Part shown: piece after piece, positions 16,071 to 27,985 of the stretch
Numbering within the stretch: position 1 is the first letter of the stretch
How the letters are laid out: each line of letters opens with the position of its first letter
Assembly: GCF_003966125.1 (NCBI RefSeq)
Contig: NZ_RXMA01000025.1
Coordinates: 19,228-83,227, forward strand
Direction of reading: 5' to 3'
From: Azospirillum griseum
GTDB taxonomy: Bacteria > Pseudomonadota > Alphaproteobacteria > Azospirillales > Azospirillaceae
Length of the DNA stretch: 64,000 bases
Translations under genes and position numbers: made by a program
Notes under the pieces: generated by a model
What the model saw: the letters and a program-made list of their open reading frames with translations, nothing else
The model's database searches: none
What the model was told of the DNA's origin: nothing

Positions 16071-16904
16071 ATGGACACCCTCGGCCTTGCGGTGCGTGAT
16101 CCGGCACCGGTTGGACAGGATCTGTGGCGGACCCTGTGCGCCGACGCCACCCGTGTGGCGGCGGAAGAAAAGACGCTGCGCGTGTTCCTCAACGAATCCG
16201 TTTTGTCCCACGATTGTTTCGGCTCGGCGCTGGCCGCGCTGCTGGTGCGCAAGCTGGCCGATCGGGTGATGCCGCCCGACCGGCTGGCCGTGACCGTCCA
16301 GGCCGCCTTTGACTCCGAAGCCGGGATCGTCGAGGCCGCCGCCGCCGATCTGGCCGCCATCCTGGCGCGCGATCCGGCCGCCGACAGTTGCCTGACGCCC
16401 TTTCTCTATTTCAAGGGCTATCACGCCCTGCAATGGCACCGGGTGGCGCATTGGCTGTGGAGGCAGGACCGCCACAACCTCGCCCATTTCCTGCAAAGCC
16501 GGGTGTCGGAAACCTTCGCGGTGGACATCCACCCGGCGGTTCCGGTCGGGCGCGGCGTGTTCATCGACCATGGGACCGGCGTGGTCATCGGTGAAACGGC
16601 GGTCATCGGCAACGACGTGTCGATCCTGCAAAACGTCACCCTGGGTGGGACCGGCAAGGAGCATGGCGACCGCCACCCCAAGGTGCGCGACGGTGTGCTG
16701 TTGGCGGCGGGGGCCAAGGTGCTGGGCAACATCACCATCGGCGCGCACGCCAAGGTGGGGGCGGGCAGTGTGGTGTTGAAGGACGTGCCGGGTTGCGCCA
16801 CGGTCGCCGGGATTCCCGCCCGTGTGGTCGGCTGGTGTCGGGACGAGCTGGCCCCGGCGCTGAGCATGGATCAGAGCCTGCAACAGGGCGATTACAGCAT
16901 CTGA
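16071..16904 (+). CDS. cysE: Serine O-acetyltransferase
   Basis: Makes O-acetylserine from serine and acetyl-CoA, the first committed step of cysteine synthesis. 277 residues: N-terminal helical domain (about 20-140), then a left-handed beta-helix of hexapeptide repeats with the catalytic-region motifs VDIHPAVPVGRGVFIDHGTGVVIGET and LGGTGKEHGDRHPKV. The C-terminus ends in isoleucine (QGDYSI), the residue that docks in the CysK active site in known cysteine synthase complexes. ATG at 16071 is preferred over a TTG at 16050. Confidence 0.95.
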   Translation: MDTLGLAVRDPAPVGQDLWRTLCADATRVAAEEKTLRVFLNESVLSHDCFGSALAALLVRKLADRVMPPDRLAVTVQAAFDSEAGIVEAAAADLAAILARDPAADSCLTPFLYFKGYHALQWHRVAHWLWRQDRHNLAHFLQSRVSETFAVDIHPAVPVGRGVFIDHGTGVVIGETAVIGNDVSILQNVTLGGTGKEHGDRHPKVRDGVLLAAGAKVLGNITIGAHAKVGAGSVVLKDVPGCATVAGIPARVVGWCRDELAPALSMDQSLQQGDYSI

Positions 16905-16943
16905 CGCGGCGCTGATGTCACCGATTCACAACGGATGGTTCCT

Positions 16944-17687
16944 ATGACCCGTCGCCCGATGGTGTTTGTGCATGGCCTGATCGGCACCTTGCAGACACCG
17001 GCCTTGCACCACCCCTTTGCCCCCACGCCGACGCTGGCCCCGGACTTGTTGGGGTATGGGGTGGAACGGGGCAGCGATCCGGCGGCGATCACGCTCGCCG
17101 CGCAAGCCCAGCATGTCCACACGGCGATCCGCGCGGCGTTCGGCGAACAGCCGGTGTCGGTGATCGGCCATTCGGTGGGCGGGGCCATTGCCATGCTGCT
17201 GGCCGACCGTTTCCCGGAACAGGTGGCGTGTGTGATCTCGGTCGAGGGCAATTTCACCTTGGGCGATGCCTTTTGGTCGGGATCCGTCGCCCGCATGACC
17301 GTGGAGGAGGCCGAGGCGCTGATGGCGGGTTTCCGCGCCGACCCAGCCGGGTGGCTGGCCCGCTCCGGCGTTGCGCCGACGCCCGCGCATCTGGCCAGCG
17401 CGGCCGATCTGCTGTCGCGCCAACCCGGATCGACGGTGCGCGCCATGGGCCGCGCGGTGGTCGAAGCCACCGGTCATCCCGCCTACCTCGCCGCTGTGGA
17501 GGGGGTGTTCAACCGCATCCCGGTGCATCTGGTGGCGGGCGAGCGCTCCCTGGCCGGGTGGAATGTGCCGGATTGGGCGAAGGCCAAGGCCGCCAGCCTG
17601 ACGGTTCTTCCCAACACCGGCCACATGATGATGGTCGAGGATCCAACCGCCTTCACCGACGCGCTGGCTGGTTGTTTGGCGGCGTGA
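16944..17687 (+). CDS. Alpha/beta-hydrolase
   Basis: About 247 residues with the alpha/beta-hydrolase fold: oxyanion region FVHGLIG near the N-terminus, nucleophile elbow GHSVGG (about residue 74) and the catalytic histidine in NTGHMMMVEDP near the C-terminus. The cytosolic substrate is unknown; such proteins include esterases, lipases and C-C hydrolases. It starts 40 bp after cysE and may be co-transcribed with it. The start could also be ATG 16935 (three codons upstream). Confidence 0.88.
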   Translation: MTRRPMVFVHGLIGTLQTPALHHPFAPTPTLAPDLLGYGVERGSDPAAITLAAQAQHVHTAIRAAFGEQPVSVIGHSVGGAIAMLLADRFPEQVACVISVEGNFTLGDAFWSGSVARMTVEEAEALMAGFRADPAGWLARSGVAPTPAHLASAADLLSRQPGSTVRAMGRAVVEATGHPAYLAAVEGVFNRIPVHLVAGERSLAGWNVPDWAKAKAASLTVLPNTGHMMMVEDPTAFTDALAGCLAA

Positions 17688-17780
17688 CACCCGGCTGGGC
17701 GAAGTCAGCCCACCTCCGCCCGCACATAAAAAATCCATAATACAGCTTATGGAAAATCAATTCCGCCGCCGCATCGCGCC

Positions 17781-18557
17781 TCATTCAATCTGTTCGGGAT
17801 TGAGCTTGTACTTTTCGTAGATCGCCCGCACGCGTCCGGTCGCCGCCATGTCCTTGAGAACAGCGTCGAGTTCGGGTGCCCGCTTGGCCAGCCCGCTGTT
17901 GCGACCAATGGCGTAGTGATTTTCGCCGTCAATCGCTTCCTCATAGGGTGCATAGGCGACATTTGTCACCTTCTCCGCCTTCAGGACACTGTCGAGCGAT
18001 GGCTTGTCCACCGTGGCGATGACGTCGAAACGCCCGGCCAGAAGCATGCTGACCAAGGTTTGATCGTCGGTGGTTTCAACTTTTTTCAACGTCTTGTCGG
18101 TGTTGAACCGTTCAAAATAGGTGGTCCCGCGCTTGACACCGATGGTCAGAGCCGCAAGGTCCTCGTACTTGTTGACGGACGCCTTGCCCTTCAGCCCCAG
18201 AAAGGCGACCTCACGCTTTTGCACCGCGATTGGCCCCAGAAACAGCGTGTAGGGTTCCCGGTCGGAGATTCGGCGCACACGTGGCACGATCACATCACGC
18301 CCGTTTTGCAAATCCTGCAAGCTGCGCGGAAAGGGTACGTTTTCCCAGGTCAGAGTCATGCCGATTTTCGCTGTGGCTTCATCCAGCACATCGCGCAGAG
18401 GGCCGGAGACGGTGCCATTCTCCACCATCAACTCGGGTGGTCGCGGGCGGCCATGGGCGACCACGGTTTCCGCCAACGCTGCGGCGAGGGAAGCCGCAGA
18501 CAGCACACCGGCGACAAGAACCGTTCGCAGCGCCTTCAGACCAATGAAGTGTGTCAT
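17781..18557 (-). CDS. Orphan periplasmic substrate-binding protein (family 3)
   Basis: 258-residue precursor with a signal peptide (about 1-31, cleaved after AAALA) and a bilobal SBP_bac_3 fold resembling amino-acid-binding proteins, although the amino-acid carboxylate arginine motif is not obvious. RBS AAAGGTGG precedes the ATG at 18557. No permease or ATPase is adjacent, so it either serves a distant transporter or acts as a sensor partner. Base composition is slightly lower in GC than its neighbours. Confidence 0.85.
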   Translation of the reverse strand: MTHFIGLKALRTVLVAGVLSAASLAAALAETVVAHGRPRPPELMVENGTVSGPLRDVLDEATAKIGMTLTWENVPFPRSLQDLQNGRDVIVPRVRRISDREPYTLFLGPIAVQKREVAFLGLKGKASVNKYEDLAALTIGVKRGTTYFERFNTDKTLKKVETTDDQTLVSMLLAGRFDVIATVDKPSLDSVLKAEKVTNVAYAPYEEAIDGENHYAIGRNSGLAKRAPELDAVLKDMAATGRVRAIYEKYKLNPEQIE

Positions 18558-18935
18558 GATGCCACCTTTCGCAACGCCATCACCGGCGGACCACGGCACC
18601 GTTGGGAATGGTGCGCTGGGCACCGATCAAATGTTTGTTTGATTGGCTAACAATATGACCCGCCTGCCGGAGGAGCAAGTTGGGGTTGATCCGAATTCCG
18701 CCTTAAGAAAGGGCGTCTCGAAATCATCGCCATACGGTGCGGGATTGTTCGGAAAACATATTGCGGGTGCTCACGGATGGTTGAAACTTGAACAGGAATC
18801 GGCATTCTGTTCACCGTGGTCTGACCAATTGGTGCGCAGGTTCCCATCTGCCGCATTTTTGGACAGGTGCTGCCGCCGTTTCCTGACGTTCACCCGTTCG
18901 ACATCCCCCTTCGACACGCAAGGAATCCTGTGCCC
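18558..18935. other. 378-bp divergent region before ppc
   Basis: Non-coding. It holds the dyad ATCAAA-N6-TTTGAT at 18626-18643 (a possible operator for either gene), and a purine-rich AAGGA ribosome site for ppc at 18920. The local GC content is lower than in the flanking genes. No RNA gene is recognised. Confidence 0.5.
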
Positions 18936-21704
<2,769 letters not shown>

Positions 21705-21713
21705 TTGGGGTTT

Positions 21714-21738
21714 GGGGGAGGGGACGATCCCCTCCCCC
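21714..21738 (+). terminator. Hairpin after ppc
   Basis: GGGGGAGGGGA (21714-21724) and TCCCCTCCCCC (21728-21738) pair perfectly with a 3-nt loop, 10 bp after the ppc stop. No T tract follows. Confidence 0.6.
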
Positions 21739-21751
21739 GCCCTGAGATGTG

Positions 21752-21889
21752 TTATTCGGCGAACACCTCGCCGATGCTGACCCCCGGCGCACCGGGCAGG
21801 TTGGTCCAGGATTCATCGTCCGGCGTCGATTGGACCAACAGGACCAGTGGGAGACGTTTCCGACGCTGGTCCCGTTCATCGCGGAATGC
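21752..21889 (-). pseudogene. Possible C-terminal gene remnant
   Basis: A leftward open stretch of 45 codons between two stops, with no start codon and no ribosome site, encodes a plausible protein end: LVLLVQSTPDDESW then LPGAPGVSIGEVFAE. It lies in the 289-bp gap between ppc and the DUF4010 gene. The composition looks coding, so it may be the end of a deleted gene; it may equally be chance. Confidence 0.3.
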
Positions 21890-21993
21890 TCAATCGGCGT
21901 GGGTCGCACCACCGATGACGCACAAGCAATCCGACTGAAAATCTAAACGTTTTTTGTACTGTGAGGGAGCAAGTCCGCCCCAGCGGCCGCAGT

Positions 21994-23256
21994 TCACGAG
22001 GTCAGCCACAGCGCCATCCCCCCGGACAGCACGCTGGTCAGCAAGGACAAGGTCACGGCCACGGCCATGCGTCGCCCGGCGACGGCCGCGACGATCACCG
22101 CCTTGGCGACGGTGTTGACCATCGCCGTCAGCAGGATGACGTTGGCGGCGGTCTGCAACGGCAAACTCCCGCCCACCATGCCGCCGGTGGACAGGATCAT
22201 GGCGTCCACATCGGCCAACCCGGCGATCACGGCCAAGGCGTACAGCCCGGCGTCCCCCACCCAGTCCCGCAGCGCGCTCGCCACCAGTTGGACGACGGCC
22301 AACAGCGCCCCGAACTTCACCGCAATCCCCAATTCGAACGGGGCGGCGGCGGGGGCAGAGGTTGACCTGCTGCCCTGTTCGGTGGTTCCGGTCAACACCA
22401 GCAGGGCGCAGGCCAGCGCGCCGCACAGCGTCATCGCGGCCACCGGGACCAGCAGAAAGGGCATCAGCGCCGGGGCGATCGCCAGCACCATCAGCGTCAT
22501 CCGGGGCAGCATGATGATCGAGGCCATCACCACACCGGCGGCCAAGGTGCGGTGCAACCCCGGCTGGTTGACCGCCATGCGCGACAAGGACAGCGCCGTT
22601 GCCGTCGAACTGGCGAGGCCGCCAAAGGCGGCGGTCAGCAACACCCCCCGCCGCGCCCCGATCAGGCGGGATGCGAGATGACCGACCAGCGACAACCCGG
22701 CGACCAGGATCACCATCCACCAGATCGTGTACGGATTCAGGACGCCGTAGGGGCCGTAACCCTGGTTGGGCAGGATCGGCAGCACCACAGCGGTGATGAG
22801 CGCCATTTGCAGCACGGCGGACATCTCCCCCGGGGCGATGCTGCGAAGCCACCGATGCAGAACCGGCTTTCCGCTCAACAGGATGGTCATGACGACGGCG
22901 CTGGCCACCGCCGGGATGGTCAAATCGAGCGCTGCCATGCCGCCCAGACCGAAAACGGTCATGGCCGTGATCTCGGTGGTCAGGCCACGGTCGGCGCCGT
23001 CGCGGGCGGCCAATCCATGGGCAACCGCCAACAGGCCGACCAAGGCCAGCAGGGCCAAGCCAAACACCGCTCCACCCAACGGTTGGGACACCACCCCCAG
23101 CGCCCCGCCCCCCAAACCGATCAGGGCGAAGGACCGAAGGCCCAACTCGCGGCTGCCCTCGGCCGCATCCCGCTGCTGCCAACCGCGCTCCAGCCCGACG
23201 ATCAGGCCGATGCCCAAGGCAACCGCCAACCGGATCAGAACGTCGCCCTGTTCCAT
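21994..23256 (-). CDS. MgtC/SapB-like membrane protein with DUF4010 domain
   Basis: 420 residues, mostly membrane helices. The N-terminal part (about 8-130) is MgtC/SapB-like (LAVALGIGLIVGLERGWQQR, the family signature), and the C-terminal part (about 190-415) matches DUF4010 (AFGGLASSTATALSLSRMA). The function of the fused family is not established; MgtC-type proteins are linked to magnesium limitation and ATP synthase control. A strong ribosome site (GGAGGTGG) before ATG 23256 fixes the start. Monocistronic. Confidence 0.88.
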   Translation of the reverse strand: MEQGDVLIRLAVALGIGLIVGLERGWQQRDAAEGSRELGLRSFALIGLGGGALGVVSQPLGGAVFGLALLALVGLLAVAHGLAARDGADRGLTTEITAMTVFGLGGMAALDLTIPAVASAVVMTILLSGKPVLHRWLRSIAPGEMSAVLQMALITAVVLPILPNQGYGPYGVLNPYTIWWMVILVAGLSLVGHLASRLIGARRGVLLTAAFGGLASSTATALSLSRMAVNQPGLHRTLAAGVVMASIIMLPRMTLMVLAIAPALMPFLLVPVAAMTLCGALACALLVLTGTTEQGSRSTSAPAAAPFELGIAVKFGALLAVVQLVASALRDWVGDAGLYALAVIAGLADVDAMILSTGGMVGGSLPLQTAANVILLTAMVNTVAKAVIVAAVAGRRMAVAVTLSLLTSVLSGGMALWLTS

Positions 23257-23528
23257 CTGACCACCTCCACCACCCATTGTGCCCGACCGGTCGTTTCATC
23301 GGAAATCAAAACAATCCGCATTGCCGACAGATTGGTGACAGGTTCCCTGGTTATGGTGGTGTCAACCGCAGCGTTAACCGCCGTTCGGTTGCGGTTGGTG
23401 TGTTGCGCGTCGGTTGCATACGCCTCCGAACTGTTTGGGGCTGGATGATTCCGGCCTGGATTGCTCGGATTTTGGTTGATCGGACGCCGACCATCTGTTA
23501 GACGGGCGGCCTCAACGGAGGAACTGGT

Positions 23529-23723
23529 ATGACCACTCAATCAGAACAGCAAAGCATGAATCAACCGCAATCGACGCAGGTCGGGGGCGCGCAGCATGGC
23601 ACGCCGTCTCAAGGTGGGGCGATGGATGGCTTCGTCGGTGGGGCCTGCGGTGCCGGGGCGGGCGCGGCGATGATCTGGCAGCCGGTGACGGTGCGCAACG
23701 ACCGGCAGACGGGTTCGCGGTGA
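23529..23723 (+). CDS. 64-residue Gln/Gly-rich small protein
   Basis: A small ORF with a good ribosome site (GGAGGA, six bases before ATG). Its N-terminal half is rich in Gln/Ser/Gly and it has a short Gly/Ala-rich hydrophobic stretch (GGACGAGAGAAMIW). The stop codon overlaps the GTG start of the DUF3422 gene by 4 bp (GTGA), so it probably acts in, or as a translational leader for, that gene. I do not recognise a family. Confidence 0.6.
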   Translation: MTTQSEQQSMNQPQSTQVGGAQHGTPSQGGAMDGFVGGACGAGAGAAMIWQPVTVRNDRQTGSR

Positions 23724-25051
23724 TCGCCTTGCAGGCGGGCCGTCCAGCCGCCGACAGCGCGGCCAACGCGGCGGGGGAGCAAAGCCACCCTCTGCGCTGG
23801 TCGTTGAACGCGGAACTGCACGCCCGCCCCTTCATGACGGTCGAGGCCCCGGCGCGTGTCCTGCACCTCGCGCTGCTCGACAGCCCGGACGGTCCCAGCG
23901 GGGCCGATCTGCTGGCGGCCTTCTGCCGCTGCCTGGGCGTGACTCCGCCGGTCGTCGATCAGGCCCACCACACGCTCGATCTGGGCGATTTGCGGCTGAA
24001 GTGGGAACAGCACACCGAATTTTCCAGCTTCACCCTGCTGCTGCCCGGCCCCTTTGACCAGCCGTTCGACAACGCGCTGCTGCAAGCGGTGCCGATGAGC
24101 TGGTGGAAGGCCCTGCAAGGCCGGGTTCTGACCGCCGCGCAGGTCGCCATCGGCAAGGGCGACCGTCCTGACACCCTGTCTGATGCCGACACCCGTTTTT
24201 TCAGCGGCATTCCGGTGGCCGGCTCGCGCGCGCTGGGCGGCGGTGCCCGGTTGTGGAGCGATTTCCGCATCGGTCCCGATGGGTTTTCGCGCTTTCTGCT
24301 GTGGGACACGGCCTTGCGCGAACAGCAGGCCGGGCGCTTGATTCAACGCATTCTGGAAATCGAAACCTACAGCATGATGGCGCTGCTGGCCCTGCCGATG
24401 GCGCGGCGGTCGGTGGCCGACGTGGCGGCGGCGGAGGCGCGCACGGCCGAACTGACCAACCGCCTGTTGGGCAACCCGCATGGTGAGGTCGAGCATGGCC
24501 TGCTGGAGGAGCTGACCGAACTGGCCGCGAACGTCGAGGGCATGATCGCGGGCAGCAGCTACCGCTTCAACGCGACCCTGGCCTATCACGCGCTGGTCGA
24601 GGCCCGCATCGCCGAACTGCGCGAGGAGCGCATCGAAGGCACGCCGACCTTTGGCGAGTTCATGGAACGCCGTTTGGCCCCGGCGATGCAGTTCTGCCGG
24701 GCGATGGCGCGCCAGCAAACCGACCTGTCGCAACGGATCATGCGCACCACGCAACTGCTGCGCACACGGGTGGATGTGGCGCTGGAACGGCAAAACCGCG
24801 ACCTGCTGCGGTCGATGGACCAGCGCACCCACATGCAATTGCGGCTTCAGGAAACGGTCGAAGGCCTGTCGGTCATCGCCATTTCCTATTACCTGTCCTC
24901 GCTGCTCGGCCATCTGGTGGAATGGGCGGCGGGCAGCCTGTTCGGCCTGTCCCTGCACCATGTCACCGGCGCGCTGGTGCTGCCGGTGCTGGCGACGGTG
25001 TGGTTGGGCGCGCGGCGGATGCGCCAGCTGCTGCACAAGGCCGGGACCTGA
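23720..25051 (+). CDS. DUF3422 membrane-associated protein
   Basis: 443 residues of the DUF3422 family, known from many alphaproteobacteria but uncharacterised. N-terminal globular part (LNAELHARPF motif), long helical or coiled-coil middle (about 225-385) and two hydrophobic helices at the C-terminus (about 385-430: AISYYLSSLLGHLVEW and VTGALVLPVLATVWLG). GTG at 23720 is chosen because it overlaps the small ORF stop by 4 bp. Probably inner-membrane anchored. Convergent with the chemoreceptor gene, 67 bp apart. Confidence 0.88.
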   Translation: MIALQAGRPAADSAANAAGEQSHPLRWSLNAELHARPFMTVEAPARVLHLALLDSPDGPSGADLLAAFCRCLGVTPPVVDQAHHTLDLGDLRLKWEQHTEFSSFTLLLPGPFDQPFDNALLQAVPMSWWKALQGRVLTAAQVAIGKGDRPDTLSDADTRFFSGIPVAGSRALGGGARLWSDFRIGPDGFSRFLLWDTALREQQAGRLIQRILEIETYSMMALLALPMARRSVADVAAAEARTAELTNRLLGNPHGEVEHGLLEELTELAANVEGMIAGSSYRFNATLAYHALVEARIAELREERIEGTPTFGEFMERRLAPAMQFCRAMARQQTDLSQRIMRTTQLLRTRVDVALERQNRDLLRSMDQRTHMQLRLQETVEGLSVIAISYYLSSLLGHLVEWAAGSLFGLSLHHVTGALVLPVLATVWLGARRMRQLLHKAGT

Positions 25052-25118
25052 ACGAACAGGGGCGGCACCGGATGGATGCCGCCCCTGCCCTGCTGGTCCG
25101 TGGGTCCAGCGCTGGCGA

Positions 25119-27737
25119 TCAGCCCGCGCGCATGCGGTTCACCAACGTGTCCACCTGCGATCCCAGGGAGCGCACCTCCTCCGTCACCGTCGAGGAGGCG
25201 GCGAGCACGCGGTGGGCCGATTCACCCGACTCGGCGGCGGCGCGCGCCACGGAATCGATGTTGCGGCGGACATGCTGGGTTCCGTCGGCGGCCTCCACCA
25301 CGTTGCGGGCGATTTCGCGGGTGGCAGCGCTCTGTTGATCGACGGCGGCGGCGACATTGGTGGCGATGTCGTTGATTTCGCGGATGGTCGCGGCGATGGC
25401 GCGGATGGCGTCCACCGTTTCCTGCGTCACCGCCTGCATCGCCGTGATCTGACCGGAGATTTCCTCCGTCGCCTTGGCGGTCTGGTTGGCCAGACTCTTG
25501 ACCTCGCTGGCCACCACGGCAAAGCCCTTGCCCGCCTCCCCGGCGCGTGCGGCTTCAATGGTGGCGTTCAGCGCCAGCAGGTTGGTTTGGCTGGCGATGT
25601 CGTTGATGAGCTGCACCACCTCGCCGATCTTGTTGGCGGTCAGCGACAGCCCTTCCACGGTGCGGTCGGTGCGGGTGGCGTCGTCCACCGCCTTGCGGGC
25701 GATGCGGCTGGAGGTGTTGACCTGACTGCCGATTTCCTGGATCGAGGCGGACAGCTCCTCGGTCGCGGCGGCCACGGCCTTGACGCTGCCCTCGGCCTGT
25801 TGCGAGGTGGCGGCGGCGGTTGCGGCCTCCCCCGTGGTGGTTTCGGCGTTGCGGCTCATCCGCTGGGCCATGTCCTGCATTTCGCTGGCGGCGGTGGAGA
25901 CGCGTTGCAGAACGGCGCGCACGCTGCTTTCGAAATTCTCCGCCATTTCGATGCGGGCGCGGCGGCGTTCCTGCGCCGCGCGGGTGCGCTCCTCTTCGGC
26001 CTGGGCGGCGGCCTGGTTGGCGCGGTTGGCGGTGTCGCGGAAGACGACCAGCGCCTGGGCCATGTCGCCGATCTCGTCCGACCCGGCGCGGGGAATGGTG
26101 GCGTCCAGATTGCCCCCGGCGATGGCCCGCATCGCGTCCGACAATTGGCTGATGCGGGCGACGATGGTGCGGCCCACCACGAACCAGGCGAGCGCGATGG
26201 CCACGATCAGGCTGGCGACGGCGAAGACGATCAGAATCATCCGCCCAGCCTCGATGGAGCTGAGCGCGTCGGCGGTGGCCTGGTCGGCTTCGGCCTTCAT
26301 CGCGGCGATCTGTTGATCGACGGTGGTGGCGAATTGCTGAGCGAGTTGGCGGTTTTCGTTCAGCACGCCTTCGTTTTCGCTGATCGCGGCCAGTTCCGCC
26401 CGCCGCAACTCGAACAGGCTGTCGTCGCCCTTGCCGAAGGAAGCGAGCTTCGCCGCCGCCTGCGCCAACTTGGGCAAACCATCGTCACCGCCCGCGCTCA
26501 ACAGCTTGACGCGCTCGTCCAGCGCCTTGACGGCGGCGGCGTAGCGCGACAGCAGCACGCGCAGGCGCGCGCTGTTGGGGGCCTGCGCGGCCTCGTTGAG
26601 CGCGCTGGTCAGGGCGTTGCCCTGGGTGGACAGCTCCAGATAGGTGCGGAAGCGGGTCAACCCATCGCCCAGCAATTCCTGCATGGAATCGCGGGTCTGC
26701 GAGCGGACGTTGACGGCGGACAGCCGGATTTCCGCCTTCAGGCGCATCAGCGGGCCTTCGAGCTGGCCGACGATGACGTTCTGCTGCAACTGGGCATCGG
26801 CCAACTGTTCGCCAAGACGGCTGTGCAGCGGCGCACGCATCATCTCCGGTGTTTCCAGGATCTTGCGGCGCAGGTCAAAGATGCCCTCATCCCCATCGCC
26901 CAAGGCGAAGAAGGAATCGAGCGACTCGGAGGTCGCCTTGTTCAGGCGGCTGCCGACCTGGGCGGTGGCGCTGACCACACGGGCGGCGGCCTCCAGATAG
27001 GCTTGCTGATGGGTGGTGACGATGCCGGCCGAGGTCGAATTGCTGGCGCGGATCATCGATTCGGACGCCAGACCGATGTCCCCGCGCAGCTCATACAGGC
27101 TGATGAGGGTGCGCACCGCATCGGTCAGGCTGTCCATGTCCTTTTCGGTGCTGGCGTCGAGTTCCTCGCCCTTGGTGCGCAGGCGGACCCCGGCCCGGTC
27201 GGTGAGCGGGGCCAGCGCAACCAGGAAATCATCATAGGCGGTGGACAGCGCGACGACGGTTTCCTCGCGCTTGGCGCGCACGGCCAAACGCTGCTGGACC
27301 GCCTTGTTCTGCGATTCCAGGGTGCCGATCAGGGCGTTGGTCTTGGTGCGAACCTCGGCCAGTCGTGGGTCGTTCGGGCGGCGGGTGGCCAACTCATCAA
27401 CCAGGCCGACCAGCGTTTTGCCGCGCCCCATGATCTCGTTGAACAGGGTTTCGCGCGCGATCTGATTTTCTGCGGAGTCCAGGGTCGGCGCGGCGGCGGC
27501 GATGCCGCTGCTTTCGCCGGACAGGCGCTTGGCCAGTTCCATTTCCGGCAGGCTGGTCGAGACGATCCGGTTCAGCGGGCCTTCCACCGCTGAAAAGGAC
27601 GTCAAGCCGACCAGGCTGGCCGCGATGGTCATGCCAGCCATTCCGGCGAACGCCGCCAGCAATTTGGCCCGCACGCCGAACCGGCGGCCCTGCCCGCTTC
27701 CGGATGGCGACAAAACAGTGTGGGTGTCGATGGTCAT
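25119..27737 (-). CDS. Methyl-accepting chemotaxis protein, large periplasmic domain
   Basis: 872 residues. TM1 about 24-47, a very long helical periplasmic domain (about 48-495), TM2 about 497-521, HAMP about 522-575, and a cytoplasmic signalling hairpin containing GEAGKGFAVVASEVKSLA near residue 736, which contacts CheA/CheW. The C-terminus has no CheR-tethering pentapeptide. Most of the periplasmic part is alpha-helical with conserved Asp/Gln/Arg and could hold a four-helix-bundle ligand domain; the ligand is unknown. ATG 27737 is the only start giving a standard N-terminus. It lies beside the galM end of the TRAP locus. Confidence 0.93.
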   Translation of the reverse strand: MTIDTHTVLSPSGSGQGRRFGVRAKLLAAFAGMAGMTIAASLVGLTSFSAVEGPLNRIVSTSLPEMELAKRLSGESSGIAAAAPTLDSAENQIARETLFNEIMGRGKTLVGLVDELATRRPNDPRLAEVRTKTNALIGTLESQNKAVQQRLAVRAKREETVVALSTAYDDFLVALAPLTDRAGVRLRTKGEELDASTEKDMDSLTDAVRTLISLYELRGDIGLASESMIRASNSTSAGIVTTHQQAYLEAAARVVSATAQVGSRLNKATSESLDSFFALGDGDEGIFDLRRKILETPEMMRAPLHSRLGEQLADAQLQQNVIVGQLEGPLMRLKAEIRLSAVNVRSQTRDSMQELLGDGLTRFRTYLELSTQGNALTSALNEAAQAPNSARLRVLLSRYAAAVKALDERVKLLSAGGDDGLPKLAQAAAKLASFGKGDDSLFELRRAELAAISENEGVLNENRQLAQQFATTVDQQIAAMKAEADQATADALSSIEAGRMILIVFAVASLIVAIALAWFVVGRTIVARISQLSDAMRAIAGGNLDATIPRAGSDEIGDMAQALVVFRDTANRANQAAAQAEEERTRAAQERRRARIEMAENFESSVRAVLQRVSTAASEMQDMAQRMSRNAETTTGEAATAAATSQQAEGSVKAVAAATEELSASIQEIGSQVNTSSRIARKAVDDATRTDRTVEGLSLTANKIGEVVQLINDIASQTNLLALNATIEAARAGEAGKGFAVVASEVKSLANQTAKATEEISGQITAMQAVTQETVDAIRAIAATIREINDIATNVAAAVDQQSAATREIARNVVEAADGTQHVRRNIDSVARAAAESGESAHRVLAASSTVTEEVRSLGSQVDTLVNRMRAG

Positions 27738-27985
27738 CGTGTGCAAATCCTCCCCGGCGCCGCTTTGTTTGCCCAGGCTTTGTGCCTGTTGTCGTGCTTG
27801 TGGTCGTGTCACCGATCCGGCCCGGTCATCGGGCGGGTCCCCTCGCCTTTGACCGTTCTTCGATAATGATCGTCTTACCAACCATACTCCAGTGTGACCA
27901 GAGGATCATCAGGGGAATGCCCTTATTTTTGGTGGCAAAACCGCCGATTGACCCCGCGTTTTAACGCTGCTTTTACCTTGGTCGA

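Noticed and set aside
24651..27593. 980-codon open frame antisense to the chemoreceptor gene
   Set aside because: Opposite an intact chemoreceptor; composition is that of a GC-rich shadow (Gly/Arg/His repeats) and no ribosome site.
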